In this document: positions 35,059 through 45,515 of the stretch, in pieces
Position numbering within the stretch: the first letter of the stretch is position 1
Layout of the letters: each line of letters starts with the position of its first letter
NCBI RefSeq assembly: GCF_025133575.1
Contig: NZ_CP104011.1
Location: 248,001 to 312,000 of the forward strand
Direction of reading: 5' to 3'
Origin: Pseudomonas sp. GCEP-101
GTDB lineage: Bacteria > Pseudomonadota > Gammaproteobacteria > Pseudomonadales > Pseudomonadaceae
Length of the DNA stretch: 64,000 nt
Made by a program: the position numbers and the translations under genes
Notes under the pieces: generated by a model
Told to the model about the DNA's origin: nothing
The model's input: only the letters and a program-made list of their open reading frames with translations
Database searches by the model: none

Positions 35059-36555
35059 ATGGCCACTGAAAACAAGACAGATAAACGACGAGCTTCCAAG
35101 ATGACCGGCGCAACCCTGCATACCGCCTTGCTGATCGACGGCCAACTGGTCGCCGGCGAAGGCATCGCCGAGCCGATCATCAACCCGACCACGGGCGAAA
35201 CCCTCATCAGCATCGCCGACGGCTCCCTGGATCAGGTCGAGCAGGCCATCGCTGCCGCGCACCGCGCCTTCCCCGCCTGGGCCCGCACCACGCCCGCCCA
35301 GCGCGCCACCGCCCTGCTCGCCATCGCCGACGCCATCGACAAGCGCGCCAATGACCTCGCCCAGCTGGAATCGCTGAACTGCGGCAAGCCGTTGCACCTG
35401 GCCCGCCAGGACGACATCCCGGCCACCGCCGACGTGTTCCGTTTCTTCGCCGGCGCCGTGCGCTGCCAGCAGGGCCAGCTCGCCGGCGAATACGTGCCCG
35501 GCCACACCAGCATGGTGCGCCGCGACCCGGTGGGCGTGGTCGCCTCGATTGCGCCGTGGAACTACCCGCTGATGATGGCCGCGTGGAAGATCGCCCCTGC
35601 CCTGGCCGCCGGCAACACCCTGGTGTTCAAGCCGTCCGAGCACACGCCGCTGAGCATCCTGGCGCTGGCCCCGGCGCTGGCGGAAATCCTGCCCGCCGGC
35701 GTGATCAACATCGTCTGCGGCGGCGGCGAAGGCGTCGGCAGCCATCTGGTCAGCCACCCGAAGGTACGCATGGTGTCCCTGACCGGCGACATCGTCACCG
35801 GGCAGAAGATTCTCCAGGCCGCCGCGCGCACCTTGAAGCGCACCCACCTGGAACTGGGCGGCAAGGCGCCGGTGATCGTCTGCAACGACGCCGACCTCGA
35901 GGCCGTGGTCCAGGGCGTGCGCACGCACGGTTACTACAACGCCGGCCAGGACTGCACCGCCGCCTGCCGCATCTACGCGCAGGCCGGCATCCATGACCGC
36001 CTCGTCGCCGAACTGGGCGATGCTGTGGCCAGCATCCGCTTCGCCCGCAAGCGCGACGCCGACAATGAGATCAGTCCGCTGATCAGCGCCCGCCAGCGTG
36101 ACCGCGTGGCCAGCTTCGTCGAGCGCGCCCTCGGCCAGCCGCACATCGAGCGCGTCACCGGCGCCGCCGTGCATTCGGGCCCCGGCTTCTATTACCAGCC
36201 GACCCTGCTGGCCGGCTGCAAGCAGCAGGACGAGATCGTCCAGCGCGAGGTGTTCGGCCCGGTGGTTACCGTGACCCGCTTCGACCAGCTGGAACAGGCG
36301 GTGGATTGGGCCAATGACTCCGAATACGGCCTGGCCTCCTCGGTGTGGACGCAGAACCTGGACAAGGCCTTCCAGATCGCCAACCGCCTGCAGTACGGCT
36401 GCACCTGGATCAACACCCATTTCATGCTCGCCAGCGAGATGCCCCATGGCGGGCTCAAGCGCTCGGGCTACGGCAAGGACCTGTCCAGCGACTCGCTGCA
36501 GGACTACAGCGTGGTGCGCCACATCATGGCGCGCCACGGCCAGCAACTGGATTGA
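35059..36555 (+). CDS. Gamma-aminobutyraldehyde-type aldehyde dehydrogenase, copy 1
   Basis: A 498-residue NAD(P)-dependent aldehyde dehydrogenase. The fold landmarks are present: [29 protein letters not shown], catalytic Glu in [11 protein letters not shown] and catalytic Cys in [11 protein letters not shown]. The overall pattern is that of PatD/YdcW-like aminobutyraldehyde or betaine-aldehyde dehydrogenases. That fits its context: spermidine dehydrogenase at 42917 would release 4-aminobutyraldehyde, which this enzyme would oxidise to GABA. ATG at 35059 follows GGAG; an ATG at 35101 is an alternative. A paralogue lies at 41202, on the other side of the transporter genes. Confidence 0.9.
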   Translation: MATENKTDKRRASKMTGATLHTALLIDGQLVAGEGIAEPIINPTTGETLISIADGSLDQVEQAIAAAHRAFPAWARTTPAQRATALLAIADAIDKRANDLAQLESLNCGKPLHLARQDDIPATADVFRFFAGAVRCQQGQLAGEYVPGHTSMVRRDPVGVVASIAPWNYPLMMAAWKIAPALAAGNTLVFKPSEHTPLSILALAPALAEILPAGVINIVCGGGEGVGSHLVSHPKVRMVSLTGDIVTGQKILQAAARTLKRTHLELGGKAPVIVCNDADLEAVVQGVRTHGYYNAGQDCTAACRIYAQAGIHDRLVAELGDAVASIRFARKRDADNEISPLISARQRDRVASFVERALGQPHIERVTGAAVHSGPGFYYQPTLLAGCKQQDEIVQREVFGPVVTVTRFDQLEQAVDWANDSEYGLASSVWTQNLDKAFQIANRLQYGCTWINTHFMLASEMPHGGLKRSGYGKDLSSDSLQDYSVVRHIMARHGQQLD

Positions 36556-36602
36556 ACCATCCGGCGGGGTCACCCGCCGGCACATAAGAAGAAGCCCTGC
36601 AT

Positions 36603-36749
36603 CAGGGCGTGTGAAAACGTAGCGAGCGACGGTCAGGCAAGGCGAAGTCGCTCCGGGAAAGCGGAGTTTATGCCCATAAATGAGCATTTCCCGGAGTGGC
36701 TTCAACGCAGCCTGGCGCGCGCAGCCCGCAGTAGTTTTCTCACGTCCTG
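36603..36749. repeat. MITE-like inverted-repeat element
   Basis: A 147-bp element bounded by CAGGGCGTGTGAAAAC and GTTTTCTCACGTCCTG (14 of 16 paired). An inner hairpin has arms CTCCGGGAAA and TTTCCCGGAG (36651-36696). No coding content. It lies between dehydrogenase and binding-protein genes. Confidence 0.7.
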
Positions 36750-36812
36750 AAGGGCTGTTGCTCGATTGACCCTGCCCCACCAATAGAGACAACAACGAGA
36801 GGGAGACACCCG

Positions 36813-37958
36813 ATGCGCAAGACCGCACTGCTCAGTGCCATCACCACCGCCCTGCTGGCCAGCGCCGGCGTCCAGGCCGCCGAGGCCCTGAAGGAAGTCG
36901 GCAAGGGCGAAGGCCGCCTGGACATCATCGCCTGGCCCGGCTACATCGAGCGCGGCCAGTCCGACAAGAACTACGACTGGGTGACCCAGTTCGAGAAGGA
37001 CACCGGCTGCCAGGTCAACGTGAAGACCGCCGCCACCTCCGACGAGATGGTCAGCCTGATGGCCAAGGGCGGCTACGACCTGGTCACCGCTTCGGGCGAC
37101 GCCTCCCTGCGCCTGATCTACGGCAAGCGCGTGCAGCCGATCGACCCGTCGTTGATCCCCAACTGGAAGAACATCGACCCGCGCCTGAAGGACGCCGCCT
37201 GGTACGTGGTCAACGGCAAGACCTACGGCGCGCCGTACCAGTGGGGCCCGAACCTGCTGATGTACAACACCAAGGTCTTCCCCACCGCGCCGGACAGCTG
37301 GAAGGTCGTCTTCGAAGCCCAGAACCTGCCCGACGGCAAGTCGAACAAGGGCCGCGTGCAGGCCTACGACGGCCCGATCTACGTCGCCGACGCCGCGCTG
37401 TACCTGAAGGCCACCCAGCCGGAACTGGGCATCACCGACCCGTACCAGCTCGACGAGAAGCAGTACGCGGCCGTGGTCGAACTGCTGCGCAAGCAGCATG
37501 ACCTGATCCACCGCTACTGGCACGACACCACCGTGCAGATGAGCGACTTCAAGAACGAAGGCGTCGCCGCATCCAGCGCCTGGCCGTACCAGGCCAACGC
37601 CCTGAAGGCCGAAGGTCAGCCGATCGCCACGGTGTTCCCGAAAGAAGGCGTCACCGGCTGGGCCGACACCACCATGCTGCACGCCGAAGCCCAGCATCCG
37701 AGCTGCGCCTACAAGTGGCTGAACTGGTCGCTGGAGCCCAAGGTCCAGGGCGACGTGGCCGCCTGGTTCGGCTCGGTACCGGCAGCACCCGCCGGCTGCA
37801 AGGCCAGCGCCCTGCTCGGCGACGAAGGCTGCGCCACCAACGGCTACAACCAGTTCGACAAGATCGCGTTCTGGAAGACCCCGGTGGCCGAGGGCGGCAA
37901 GTTCGTCCCGTACAGCCGCTGGACCCAGGACTATATCGGGATCATGGGCGGCCGCTAA
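36813..37958 (+). CDS. ABC transporter substrate-binding protein, YdcS-like
   Basis: A 381-residue periplasmic binding protein with signal peptide LLSAITTALLASAGVQA. The mature part begins AEALKEVGKGEGRLDIIAWP and has GYIERGQSDKNYDWVTQFEK, GYDLVTASGDASLRLIYGKR and a C-terminal FVPYSRWTQDYIGIMGG, the pattern of YdcS in the E. coli ydcSTUVW cluster, a putrescine/polyamine import system. ATG at 36813 follows GAGAGGGAG. The ATPase and two permeases follow after a REP-containing gap of 199 bp. It should deliver polyamine to the transporter that feeds spermidine dehydrogenase and the aldehyde dehydrogenases. Confidence 0.9.
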   Translation: MRKTALLSAITTALLASAGVQAAEALKEVGKGEGRLDIIAWPGYIERGQSDKNYDWVTQFEKDTGCQVNVKTAATSDEMVSLMAKGGYDLVTASGDASLRLIYGKRVQPIDPSLIPNWKNIDPRLKDAAWYVVNGKTYGAPYQWGPNLLMYNTKVFPTAPDSWKVVFEAQNLPDGKSNKGRVQAYDGPIYVADAALYLKATQPELGITDPYQLDEKQYAAVVELLRKQHDLIHRYWHDTTVQMSDFKNEGVAASSAWPYQANALKAEGQPIATVFPKEGVTGWADTTMLHAEAQHPSCAYKWLNWSLEPKVQGDVAAWFGSVPAAPAGCKASALLGDEGCATNGYNQFDKIAFWKTPVAEGGKFVPYSRWTQDYIGIMGGR

Positions 37959-37968
37959 GCCGCTGAAG

Positions 37969-38034
37969 GTTCGCGAGCAAGCTCGCTCCTACGAAAAGCT
38001 GCACTCCCTGTAGGAGCGAGCTTGCTCGCGAACC
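37969..38034. repeat. REP doublet
   Basis: CGCGAGCAAGCTCGCTCCTA facing TAGGAGCGAGCTTGCTCGCG between binding-protein and ATPase genes. Such hairpins after a binding-protein gene may protect its mRNA and allow higher expression than the downstream genes. Confidence 0.85.
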
Positions 38035-38157
38035 CGCCCCGTGCGGACCGCCTCCCGGCGAACCACGGCATCCATCCGATCGCATCGATTCACCCGTATC
38101 TCAGATTCACGGGCAGGGCGCCCCTACGCCGGATTCCTGCCCCTTGGAGCGTGCACC

Positions 38158-39186
38158 ATGACCACTCCCGCTGTTCAATTCACCCAGGTCTCCCGCCAGT
38201 TCGGCGACGTCAAGGCCGTTGACCGGGTGTCCATCGACATCAAGGACGGCGAGTTCTTCTCCATGCTCGGCCCCTCGGGTTCGGGCAAGACCACCTGCCT
38301 GCGCCTGATCGCCGGCTTCGAGCAACCCAGCGCAGGCTCCATCCGCATCCATGGCGAGGAGGCCGCGGGCCTGCCGCCTTACCAGCGCGACGTCAACACG
38401 GTGTTCCAGGACTACGCGCTGTTCCCGCACATGAGCGTGCTGGAAAACGTCGCCTATGGCCTGAAGGTGAAAGGCGTCGGCAAGGCCGAACGCTTGAAGC
38501 GCGCCGAAGAAGCCCTCTCCATGGTCGCCCTGGGCGGCTACGGCGTGCGCAAGCCGGTGCAACTGTCCGGTGGCCAGCGCCAGCGCGTGGCACTGGCCCG
38601 CGCCCTGGTGAACCGCCCGCGCGTACTGCTGCTGGACGAACCCCTCGGCGCGCTGGACCTCAAGCTGCGCGAGCAGATGCAAAGCGAGCTGAAGAAGCTG
38701 CAGCGCCAGCTGGGCATCACCTTCATCTTCGTCACCCACGACCAGAGCGAAGCGCTGTCCATGTCCGACCGCGTGGCCGTGTTCAACAAGGGCCGCATCG
38801 AGCAGGTCGACACCCCGCGCAACCTCTACATGAAGCCGGCCACGCCGTTCGTGGCGGAATTCGTCGGCACCTCCAACGTGCTGCGCGGCGACATCGCCCA
38901 GAACCTCACCGGCAACGCCCAGCCCTTCTCCATCCGCCCCGAGCACATCCGCTTCGCCACTGGCGAGCGCAACGCCTCGGACATCGAGATCAGCGGCCTG
39001 CTGCACGACATCCAGTACCAGGGCGCGGCGACCCGCTACGAGATCCGTCTCGACAACGGCCAGAACCTCTGCCTCAGCCAGGCCAACAGCCAGTGGGCCG
39101 ACATCGACCACGCCCACCAGCCGGGCCAGCGCGTGACCGCTCGCTGGGCGCGCGAGGCGATGGTGGTGCTGCACGAGGGCGCGTGA
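38158..39186 (+). CDS. ABC transporter ATP-binding protein, YdcT/PotA-like
   Basis: A 342-residue ATPase for the YdcSTUV-like importer. Walker A GPSGSGKTT, Q-loop VFQDYALFPHMS, signature LSGGQRQRVALARAL, Walker B VLLLDEPLGALD and H-loop VTHDQSEA are intact; a TOBE domain fills residues 260-342. ATG at 38158 follows GGAG; the frame upstream runs over REP sequence and is not coding. It ends 1 nt before the first permease's ATG. Confidence 0.93.
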   Translation: MTTPAVQFTQVSRQFGDVKAVDRVSIDIKDGEFFSMLGPSGSGKTTCLRLIAGFEQPSAGSIRIHGEEAAGLPPYQRDVNTVFQDYALFPHMSVLENVAYGLKVKGVGKAERLKRAEEALSMVALGGYGVRKPVQLSGGQRQRVALARALVNRPRVLLLDEPLGALDLKLREQMQSELKKLQRQLGITFIFVTHDQSEALSMSDRVAVFNKGRIEQVDTPRNLYMKPATPFVAEFVGTSNVLRGDIAQNLTGNAQPFSIRPEHIRFATGERNASDIEISGLLHDIQYQGAATRYEIRLDNGQNLCLSQANSQWADIDHAHQPGQRVTARWAREAMVVLHEGA

Positions 39187-39187
39187 C

Positions 39188-40138
39188 ATGGAACTGACGA
39201 TGAATGCTCCGGTGCCGCAGGCCAGCGGTGGCCCGCTGCGCCGCCTGTGCAACCTGCTCTACCGCAAGCCGACGCTGTACCTCTCGCTGCTGCTGGTGCC
39301 GCCGCTGCTGTGGTTCGGCGCGATCTACCTCGGCTCGCTGCTGACGCTGCTGTGGCAGGGTTTCTACACCTTCGACGACTTCACCATGACGGTGACGCCG
39401 GAGCTGACCTGGGCGAACTTCGGCTCGCTGCTCAGTGGCTCCAACTTCGACATCATCCAGCGCACCGTGCTGATGGCGGTCGCAGTGTCCATCGCCAGCG
39501 GCGCGGTGGCCTTCCCCATCGCCTACTACATGGCGCGCTACACCACCGGCAAGACCAAGGCGTTCTTCTACATCGCCGTGATGATGCCGATGTGGGCCAG
39601 CTACATCGTCAAGGCCTACGCCTGGACCCTGCTGCTGGCCAAGGGCGGCGTGGCCATGTGGTTCGTCCAGCACCTGGGCCTGGAGCCTGTGCTGAACCTG
39701 CTGCTGGGTATTCCCGGCGTGGGTGGCAACACCCTGTCCACCTCCAGCTTCGGGCGCTTCCTGGTGTTCGTGTACATCTGGCTGCCGTTCATGATCCTGC
39801 CGATCCAGGCGTCCCTGGAGCGCCTGCCGCCGTCGCTGCTGCAAGCCTCGGCCGACCTCGGCGCGCACCCGCGGCAGACCTTCCTGCAGGTGATCCTGCC
39901 GCTGTCGATCCCCGGCATCGCCGCCGGGTCGATCTTCACCTTCAGCCTGACCCTGGGCGACTTCATCGTGCCGCAGCTGGTGGGCCCGCCGGGCTACTTC
40001 ATCGGCAGCATGGTCTACGCCCAGCAGGGCGCGATCGGCAACATGCCGATGGCCGCCGCCTTCACCCTGGTGCCCATCGTGCTGATCGCGGTCTATCTCT
40101 CCATCGTCAAACGCTTAGGAGCCTTCGATGCACTCTGA
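39188..40138 (+). CDS. ABC transporter permease, YdcU-like
   Basis: A 316-residue MetI-fold permease with about six membrane segments after a short cytoplasmic N-terminus. The EAA loop reads [23 protein letters not shown] at 39188 begins directly after the ATPase stop; an ATG 12 nt downstream (MNAPVPQ) is equally possible. Its last 11 nt overlap the next permease gene, so the two are coupled. Confidence 0.92.
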   Translation: MELTMNAPVPQASGGPLRRLCNLLYRKPTLYLSLLLVPPLLWFGAIYLGSLLTLLWQGFYTFDDFTMTVTPELTWANFGSLLSGSNFDIIQRTVLMAVAVSIASGAVAFPIAYYMARYTTGKTKAFFYIAVMMPMWASYIVKAYAWTLLLAKGGVAMWFVQHLGLEPVLNLLLGIPGVGGNTLSTSSFGRFLVFVYIWLPFMILPIQASLERLPPSLLQASADLGAHPRQTFLQVILPLSIPGIAAGSIFTFSLTLGDFIVPQLVGPPGYFIGSMVYAQQGAIGNMPMAAAFTLVPIVLIAVYLSIVKRLGAFDAL

Positions 40139-40949
40139 CTCTTCATCTCAAGGGCAGGCTTCCTGGGGTCTGAAAGCAGCCGCCTGGGGCGGGTTGGTGT
40201 TCCTGCACTTCCCCATCCTGATCATCTTCCTGTACGCCTTCAATACCGAGGACGCGGCCTTCAGCTTCCCGCCCAAGGGCTTCACCCTGCACTGGTTCAG
40301 CGTCGCCTTCGCGCGCCAGGACGTGCTCGAAGCCATCGAGCTGTCGGTGAAGATCGCCAGCGTCGCCACGCTGATCGCCATGCTCCTGGGCACCCTGGCC
40401 GCGGCCGCGCTGTACCGCCGCGACTTCTTCGGCAAGGAAGGCATCTCGCTGATGCTGATCCTGCCGATCGCCCTGCCCGGCATCATCACCGGCATCGCGT
40501 TGCTCTCAGCGTTCAAGACCCTCGGCATCGAGCCGGGCTTCCTGACCATCGTCATCGGCCACGCCACCTTCTGCGTGGTGATCGTCTACAACAACGTGAT
40601 TGCGCGCTTCCGCCGCACTTCGCACAGCCTCATCGAAGCCTCGATGGACCTGGGCGCCGACGGTTGGCAGACCTTCCGCTACGTGATCCTGCCGAACCTC
40701 GGCTCGGCGCTGCTGGCCGGCGGCATGCTGGCGTTCGCGCTGTCCTTCGACGAGATCATCGTCACCACTTTCACCGCCGGCCATGAACGCACCCTGCCGA
40801 TCTGGCTGCTCAACCAGCTGGGCCGCCCGCGCGACGTGCCGGTGACCAACGTGGTGGCGATGCTGGTGATGATCGTGACCATGCTGCCGATCCTCGGCGC
40901 CTACTACCTGACCAAGGGTGGCGAAGGCGTGGCGGGGAGCGGCAAGTAA
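40128..40949 (+). CDS. ABC transporter permease, YdcV-like
   Basis: A 273-residue permease completing the YdcSTUV-like importer. It has about six membrane segments, and the EAA loop is seen as [21 protein letters not shown] strong TAGGAG site lies inside the end of the preceding gene, 7 nt before the ATG at 40128. A repeat element follows the stop, then the second aldehyde dehydrogenase. Confidence 0.92.
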   Translation: MHSDSSSQGQASWGLKAAAWGGLVFLHFPILIIFLYAFNTEDAAFSFPPKGFTLHWFSVAFARQDVLEAIELSVKIASVATLIAMLLGTLAAAALYRRDFFGKEGISLMLILPIALPGIITGIALLSAFKTLGIEPGFLTIVIGHATFCVVIVYNNVIARFRRTSHSLIEASMDLGADGWQTFRYVILPNLGSALLAGGMLAFALSFDEIIVTTFTAGHERTLPIWLLNQLGRPRDVPVTNVVAMLVMIVTMLPILGAYYLTKGGEGVAGSGK

Positions 40950-40965
40950 CGTGGGTGCCGTGCGC

Positions 40966-41084
40966 CCCTCACCCTGGCCCTCTCCCGAGGGAGAGGGGAC
41001 TGTCCGGTGCAGGAGGAAACCAGGGTTTCGGCCGGCACGAATAGCTCCCTCTCCCTCTGGGAGAGGGCTGGGGTGAGGGAAACC
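40966..41084. repeat. GGGAGAGGG-type inverted repeat element
   Basis: CCTCACCCTGGCCCTCTCCC at the left mirrors GGGAGAGGGCTGGGGTGAGG at the right, about 119 bp in all, with two inner GGGAGAGGG hairpins. Same family as the elements at about 26136-26270 and 53341-53492. Confidence 0.8.
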
Positions 41085-41201
41085 CGCGGCACCGATATCA
41101 ACAGAACCCCTCAGGCCCGCCGGCCATGACAACCGGCAGGCCCTTAACAAGAAACACCCCAACCGAATTTGCACCACGTTCCTGACCAAGAGGACTCAAC
41201 C

Positions 41202-42626
41202 ATGCAAACCAACCTGCTGATCAACGGCCAACTGGTCGCTGGCGAAGGCGAGAAGCTCGCCGTCCTGAACCCCTCCCTGGGCACCACCCTGGTGGAGATC
41301 GCCGAGGCCACCCCGGCCCAGGTCGACGCTGCCGTGCTGGCCGCCGACGCCGCCTTCGACAGCTGGTCGCAGACTGCGCCCAAAGACCGCTCCCTGCTCC
41401 TGCTGGCACTGGCCGACGCCATCGACGCCAACGCCGAGGAGCTGGCCCGCCTGGAATCCAACAACTGCGGCAAGCCCTACTCCGCCGCGCTGAACGACGA
41501 ACTGCCGGCGGTGGCCGACGTGTTCCGCTTCTTCGCAGGCGCCTGCCGGGTGATGCAAGGCTCCGCCGCCGGCGAATACCTGCCGGGCCACACCTCGATG
41601 ATCCGCCGCGACCCGGTGGGCGTGGTCGCCTCCATCGCACCGTGGAACTACCCGCTGATGATGGTCGCGTGGAAACTCGGCCCGGCCCTGGCCGCCGGCA
41701 ACACCGTGGTGCTCAAGCCCTCCGAGCAGACCCCGCTGACCGCCCTGCGCCTGGCCGAACTGATGGCCGGCATCTTCCCCGCCGGCGTGGTCAACCTGGT
41801 GTTCGGCCGTGGCCCGAGCGTCGGCGAGCCGCTGACCACCCACCCCAAAGTGCGCATGGTCTCCCTGACCGGCTCGGTCGCCACCGGTAGCCGCATCATC
41901 GCCGGCACCGCCGACACCGTGAAGCGCATGCACATGGAACTGGGCGGCAAGGCCCCGGTGCTGATCTTCGACGACGCCGACATCGACGCCGCCGTGGAAG
42001 GCATCCGCACCTTCGGCTTCTACAACGCTGGGCAAGACTGCACCGCCGCCTGCCGCATCTACGCGCAGAAGGGCATCTACGCCAAGTTCGTGCAGAAGCT
42101 CGGCGAAGCGGTCGCCAGCATCCAGTACGGCGAGCAGGACGACCCGAACACCGAGCTGGGCCCGGTCATCACCGAGCAGCACCTGGAGCGCGTCATCGGC
42201 TTCGTCGAGCGCGCCCGCCAGGTGCCGCACATCGAAGTAGTCACCGGCGGCAAGCGTGCCGACCGTCCGGGCTTCTTCTTCGAGCCGACCGTGCTCGCCG
42301 GCGCCCGCCAGGACGACGAAGTGGTCCGTCGCGAAATCTTCGGCCCGGTGGTCTCGGTCACCGAGTTCGAGGACGAAGCGCAGGCGCTGGCCTGGGCGAA
42401 CGACTCCGACTACGGCCTGGCCTCCTCGGTGTGGACCAGCGACATCGGCCGCGCCCATCGCCTGTCCGCCCGCCTGCAGTACGGCTGCACCTGGGTCAAC
42501 ACGCACTTCATGCTGACCACCGAGATGCCCCACGGCGGCATGAAGCTGTCGGGCTACGGCAAGGACATGTCGATGTACGGCCTGGAAGATTACACAGCCA
42601 TCCGCCACGTCATGATCAAACACTGA
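41202..42626 (+). CDS. Gamma-aminobutyraldehyde-type aldehyde dehydrogenase, copy 2
   Basis: A 474-residue aldehyde dehydrogenase closely similar to the one at 35059: [20 protein letters not shown], catalytic Glu in [11 protein letters not shown], catalytic Cys in [11 protein letters not shown], and C-terminal STRAIGHT-type block [17 protein letters not shown]. Its length matches the PatD/YdcW group better than copy 1. It follows the permease and precedes spermidine dehydrogenase, the position of ydcW after ydcSTUV in E. coli. ATG at 41202 follows AGAGGA. Two copies in one locus may handle different aminoaldehydes, for example 4-aminobutanal and 3-aminopropanal. Confidence 0.92.
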   Translation: MQTNLLINGQLVAGEGEKLAVLNPSLGTTLVEIAEATPAQVDAAVLAADAAFDSWSQTAPKDRSLLLLALADAIDANAEELARLESNNCGKPYSAALNDELPAVADVFRFFAGACRVMQGSAAGEYLPGHTSMIRRDPVGVVASIAPWNYPLMMVAWKLGPALAAGNTVVLKPSEQTPLTALRLAELMAGIFPAGVVNLVFGRGPSVGEPLTTHPKVRMVSLTGSVATGSRIIAGTADTVKRMHMELGGKAPVLIFDDADIDAAVEGIRTFGFYNAGQDCTAACRIYAQKGIYAKFVQKLGEAVASIQYGEQDDPNTELGPVITEQHLERVIGFVERARQVPHIEVVTGGKRADRPGFFFEPTVLAGARQDDEVVRREIFGPVVSVTEFEDEAQALAWANDSDYGLASSVWTSDIGRAHRLSARLQYGCTWVNTHFMLTTEMPHGGMKLSGYGKDMSMYGLEDYTAIRHVMIKH

Positions 42627-42665
42627 TTGGTGATACGGCCTGCTGCGCGTCGGCGGAGCTGCGTT

Positions 42666-42726
42666 GGAAGGTGGTTCGTGCCCAGTCATTTACTACTCGT
42701 AAACTCCTGGGCCCGAACCACCTTCC
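42666..42726. repeat. Long hairpin with 20-bp arms
   Basis: GGAAGGTGGTTCGTGCCCAG pairs with CTGGGCCCGAACCACCTTCC (19 of 20) around a 21-nt loop. It lies between aldehyde dehydrogenase and spdH; no T-run follows, so it looks like a dispersed repeat rather than a terminator. Confidence 0.75.
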
Positions 42727-42916
42727 GCCTTGCTGCGCTCTAGCTCGCTAGGCCCAGTAGTTCAGTGAAAAGCATCCGCCGGACCGAGGTCCGGTGGTCC
42801 TGCGGCACCCGCTCGACCGGGACCGCCGCGCGGCCACGCATGCCGCAGCCCCTTCCGGAGGGAAGGGTAAAACCAGGACAGCCCTGCCCCGGGCCATCAC
42901 CTTGCAAGGACTTCCC

Positions 42917-44779
42917 ATGACCATCACCCGCCGCGACTTCCTCAACGGCGTTGCCCTCACCATCGGCGCGGGCCTCACCCCGCTGCAACTGCTCCAGGCG
43001 GCCCCCTCCGGCCGCTACTATCCGCCCGCCCTCACCGGCCTGCGCGGCAGCCATCCCGGCGCGTTCGAGGTCGCGCACCAGATGGGCTGGGAGAAGAAGG
43101 TGTTCGACACCGATGGCCTGAAGATCGAGGAGCAGTACGACCTGGTGGTGGTCGGCGGCGGCATCAGCGGACTGTCCGCGGCGTGGTTCTATCGGCAGAA
43201 GCACCCCAAGGCGCGCGTGCTGATCCTCGAGAACCACGACGACTTCGGCGGCCACGCCAAGCGCAACGAATTCCAGGCCGGCGGCCGGATGATCCTCGGC
43301 TACGGCGGCAGCGAAGCCTTCCAGTCGCCCAAGCACCTGTACAGCGACACGGTGAATACGCTGCTCAAGCAGCTCAACGTCGACGTGGACCGTTTCCAGA
43401 CTGCCTTCGACCGCGACTTCTACCCGAACCTGGGCCTGTCCCGCGGCGTGTTCTTCGACAAGGCCGGCTTCGGCGAAGCGAAGCTGGTGTCCGGCGACCC
43501 GACGCCGATGGTGGCCGACGACATCGCCCCGGAAAAACTCAACGCCCGCAGCTGGCGCGCTTTCATCGCCGACTTCCCGCTGCCCGAGGCCGACCGCCAG
43601 GCGCTGATCGACCTGCACGAGGCGCCGAAGGATTACCTCGCCGGCAAGACCCGCGAGGAGAAGCAAGCGCACCTGACCAAGACCAGCTACCAGGACTTCC
43701 TGCGCAAGGACGTGGGCCTGAGCGAAGCCGCCACCCGCTACTTCCTCAGCCGCACCAACGACTTCTCGGCGCTGAGCATCGACGCCGTCTCCGCCGACTC
43801 GGCCTATTCCGTCGGCTTCCCCGGTTTCGCCGGCATGGACCTTGCGCCCATCAGCGAGGAAGCCAAGGCCGAGATGGAAGAGCCGTACATCTACCACTTC
43901 CCCGACGGCAACGCCTCGCTGGCGCGCCTGCTGGTGCGTGGCCTGATTCCGGGCGTGGCGAAGGGCAAGGACATGAACGACATCGTCCTGGCCACCTTCG
44001 ACTATTCGAAGCTGGACCAGCAAAAGAACGCCGTGCGCCTGCGCCTGAACAGCACTGCCGTGAGCGTGAAGAACCGCGACGGCGGCGTGGACGTCGGCTA
44101 CAGCCGCGCCGGCGCCCTGCACCGTGTGCGCGCAAAACACTGCGTGCTGGCCTGCTACAACATGATCATCCCCTACCTCCTGCGCGACCTTTCCGCCGAG
44201 CAGAGCCACGCCCTGGCGCAGAACGTGAAGTTCCCGCTGGTGTACACCAAGGTGGTGATCCGCAACTGGCAGAGCTTCATGAAGCTGGGCGTACACGAGA
44301 TCTACGCACCAAGCCAGCCCTACAGCCGCGTGAAGCTGGACTACCCGGTGGACATCGGCGGCTACAGCCACCCGCGCGACCCGAACCAGCCAATCGGCCT
44401 GCACATGGTCTACGTGCCCACCAGCCCGAACAGCGGCATGGACGCGCGCACCCAGGCCCGCGTCGGGCGCGGCAAGCTCTACGCGATGAGCTTCGAGCAG
44501 ATGGAATCGCAGATCCGCGACCAACTGCAGGCGATGCTCGGCCCGGCCGGCTTCGACCATCAGAAGGACATCCAGGCGATCACCATCAACCGCTGGTCGC
44601 ACGGCTATTCGTACTTCTCCAACAGCCTCTTCGATGAGGAAGAGGAGAGCGAAAAACTGAAGAACCTGGCGCGCACCAAAGTCGGCAACGTCACCATCGC
44701 CAACTCCGACGCCGCCTGGGACGCCTACGCCCACGCGGCCATCGACGAGGCCTGGCGCGCGGTGGGTGAACTGTCCTGA
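42917..44779 (+). CDS. spdH: Spermidine dehydrogenase (SpdH-like flavin amine oxidase)
   Basis: A 620-residue flavoprotein, the same length as SpdH of P. aeruginosa. SpdH cuts spermidine to 1,3-diaminopropane and 4-aminobutyraldehyde. A twin-arginine-type leader (TRRDFLNGVALTIGAGLTPL) suggests export of the folded protein. The FAD-binding segment DLVVVGGGISGLSAAWFYRQ begins near residue 75, followed by LILENHDDFGGHAKRNEF; the C-terminal part has NRWSHGYSYFSNSLFDEEEE. ATG at 42917 follows AAGGA; the frame upstream to 42794 is not coding. Its place beside a polyamine importer and two aminobutyraldehyde dehydrogenases agrees with this role. Confidence 0.92.
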   Translation: MTITRRDFLNGVALTIGAGLTPLQLLQAAPSGRYYPPALTGLRGSHPGAFEVAHQMGWEKKVFDTDGLKIEEQYDLVVVGGGISGLSAAWFYRQKHPKARVLILENHDDFGGHAKRNEFQAGGRMILGYGGSEAFQSPKHLYSDTVNTLLKQLNVDVDRFQTAFDRDFYPNLGLSRGVFFDKAGFGEAKLVSGDPTPMVADDIAPEKLNARSWRAFIADFPLPEADRQALIDLHEAPKDYLAGKTREEKQAHLTKTSYQDFLRKDVGLSEAATRYFLSRTNDFSALSIDAVSADSAYSVGFPGFAGMDLAPISEEAKAEMEEPYIYHFPDGNASLARLLVRGLIPGVAKGKDMNDIVLATFDYSKLDQQKNAVRLRLNSTAVSVKNRDGGVDVGYSRAGALHRVRAKHCVLACYNMIIPYLLRDLSAEQSHALAQNVKFPLVYTKVVIRNWQSFMKLGVHEIYAPSQPYSRVKLDYPVDIGGYSHPRDPNQPIGLHMVYVPTSPNSGMDARTQARVGRGKLYAMSFEQMESQIRDQLQAMLGPAGFDHQKDIQAITINRWSHGYSYFSNSLFDEEEESEKLKNLARTKVGNVTIANSDAAWDAYAHAAIDEAWRAVGELS

Positions 44780-44866
44780 GGAACCCGGCGCCATGCCTGA
44801 GCGTGGCGCCACATTGAACGGCCGTCCGGCCGACAACCCGCGGGCACGCCCGCAACGGAGGCAAGC

Positions 44867-45343
44867 ATGCGTCACCTCGCCAGAGCGTTTTACCTGCTGT
44901 CGCTGTTCACCCTCGCCGGCCTGGCCCAGGCGGCAGAGTCGCCCAAACAGATCGTCGATGCCTACATGGCCGCGTGGAACGCCCACGACGCCGAGAAGGC
45001 CGCCGGCTACCTGGCCAAGGATGCGGAGTACTTCGACGTCACCGTCGGCACCCCGCAGAAGGGCCGCGACGCCGCGCGCGACAATGTGATCAAGGTGTTC
45101 GTGGGGGCCGTTCCGGATCTTACGTGGAAGATGAACGGCAAGCCCATCGTCGACAAGGATGGCATCGCCTTCCAGTGGACCTTCAGCGGCACCAACACCG
45201 GCGCCTGGGATGCCCAGACCCCGGCGACCAATAAGCCGCTGTCGTTCGACGGTGTGAGCTACGTGAAGGTCAAGGACGGCAAGATCGTCTACCAGGGCGA
45301 CTACTACGACGCCCTGGGCCTGCACAAGCAGCTCGGCTGGTAA
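44867..45343 (+). CDS. Exported SnoaL-like (NTF2-fold) protein
   Basis: A 158-residue protein with a Sec signal peptide (LLSLFTLAGLAQA) and a SnoaL-like cone-shaped fold: PKQIVDAYMAAWNAHDAEKA, AGYLAKDAEYFDVTVGTPQK, FSGTNTGAWDAQTPATNKPL, VKVKDGKIVYQGDYYDALGL. Members act as small isomerases, cyclases or binding proteins. ATG at 44867 follows GGAGG. It lies 87 nt after spdH in the same direction and is probably co-transcribed; a role in handling the periplasmic aminoaldehyde (which can cyclise to pyrroline) is imaginable but unproven. Confidence 0.82.
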   Translation: MRHLARAFYLLSLFTLAGLAQAAESPKQIVDAYMAAWNAHDAEKAAGYLAKDAEYFDVTVGTPQKGRDAARDNVIKVFVGAVPDLTWKMNGKPIVDKDGIAFQWTFSGTNTGAWDAQTPATNKPLSFDGVSYVKVKDGKIVYQGDYYDALGLHKQLGW

Positions 45344-45385
45344 GCGGATTGCGACCGTCCGCGCGTTGGTCGGTCGTGCAGCTTT

Positions 45386-45515
45386 CGTAGGAGCGGACTC
45401 CGTCCGCGATGGGCCGGCCTCGGCTGCCGACCATCGCGGATGAATTCGCTCCCACGCTGCCCTTGTAGGAGCGCCCCATGGGCGCGATCGCGGGCATGGC
45501 CCGCTCCTACAGGGA
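45386..45515. repeat. REP cluster
   Basis: TAGGAGCGGACTCCGTCCGC arm, then a GATGAATTCGCTCC arm, then a GCGCCCCATGGGCGC / GCATGGCCCGCTCCTA doublet. Confidence 0.82.
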
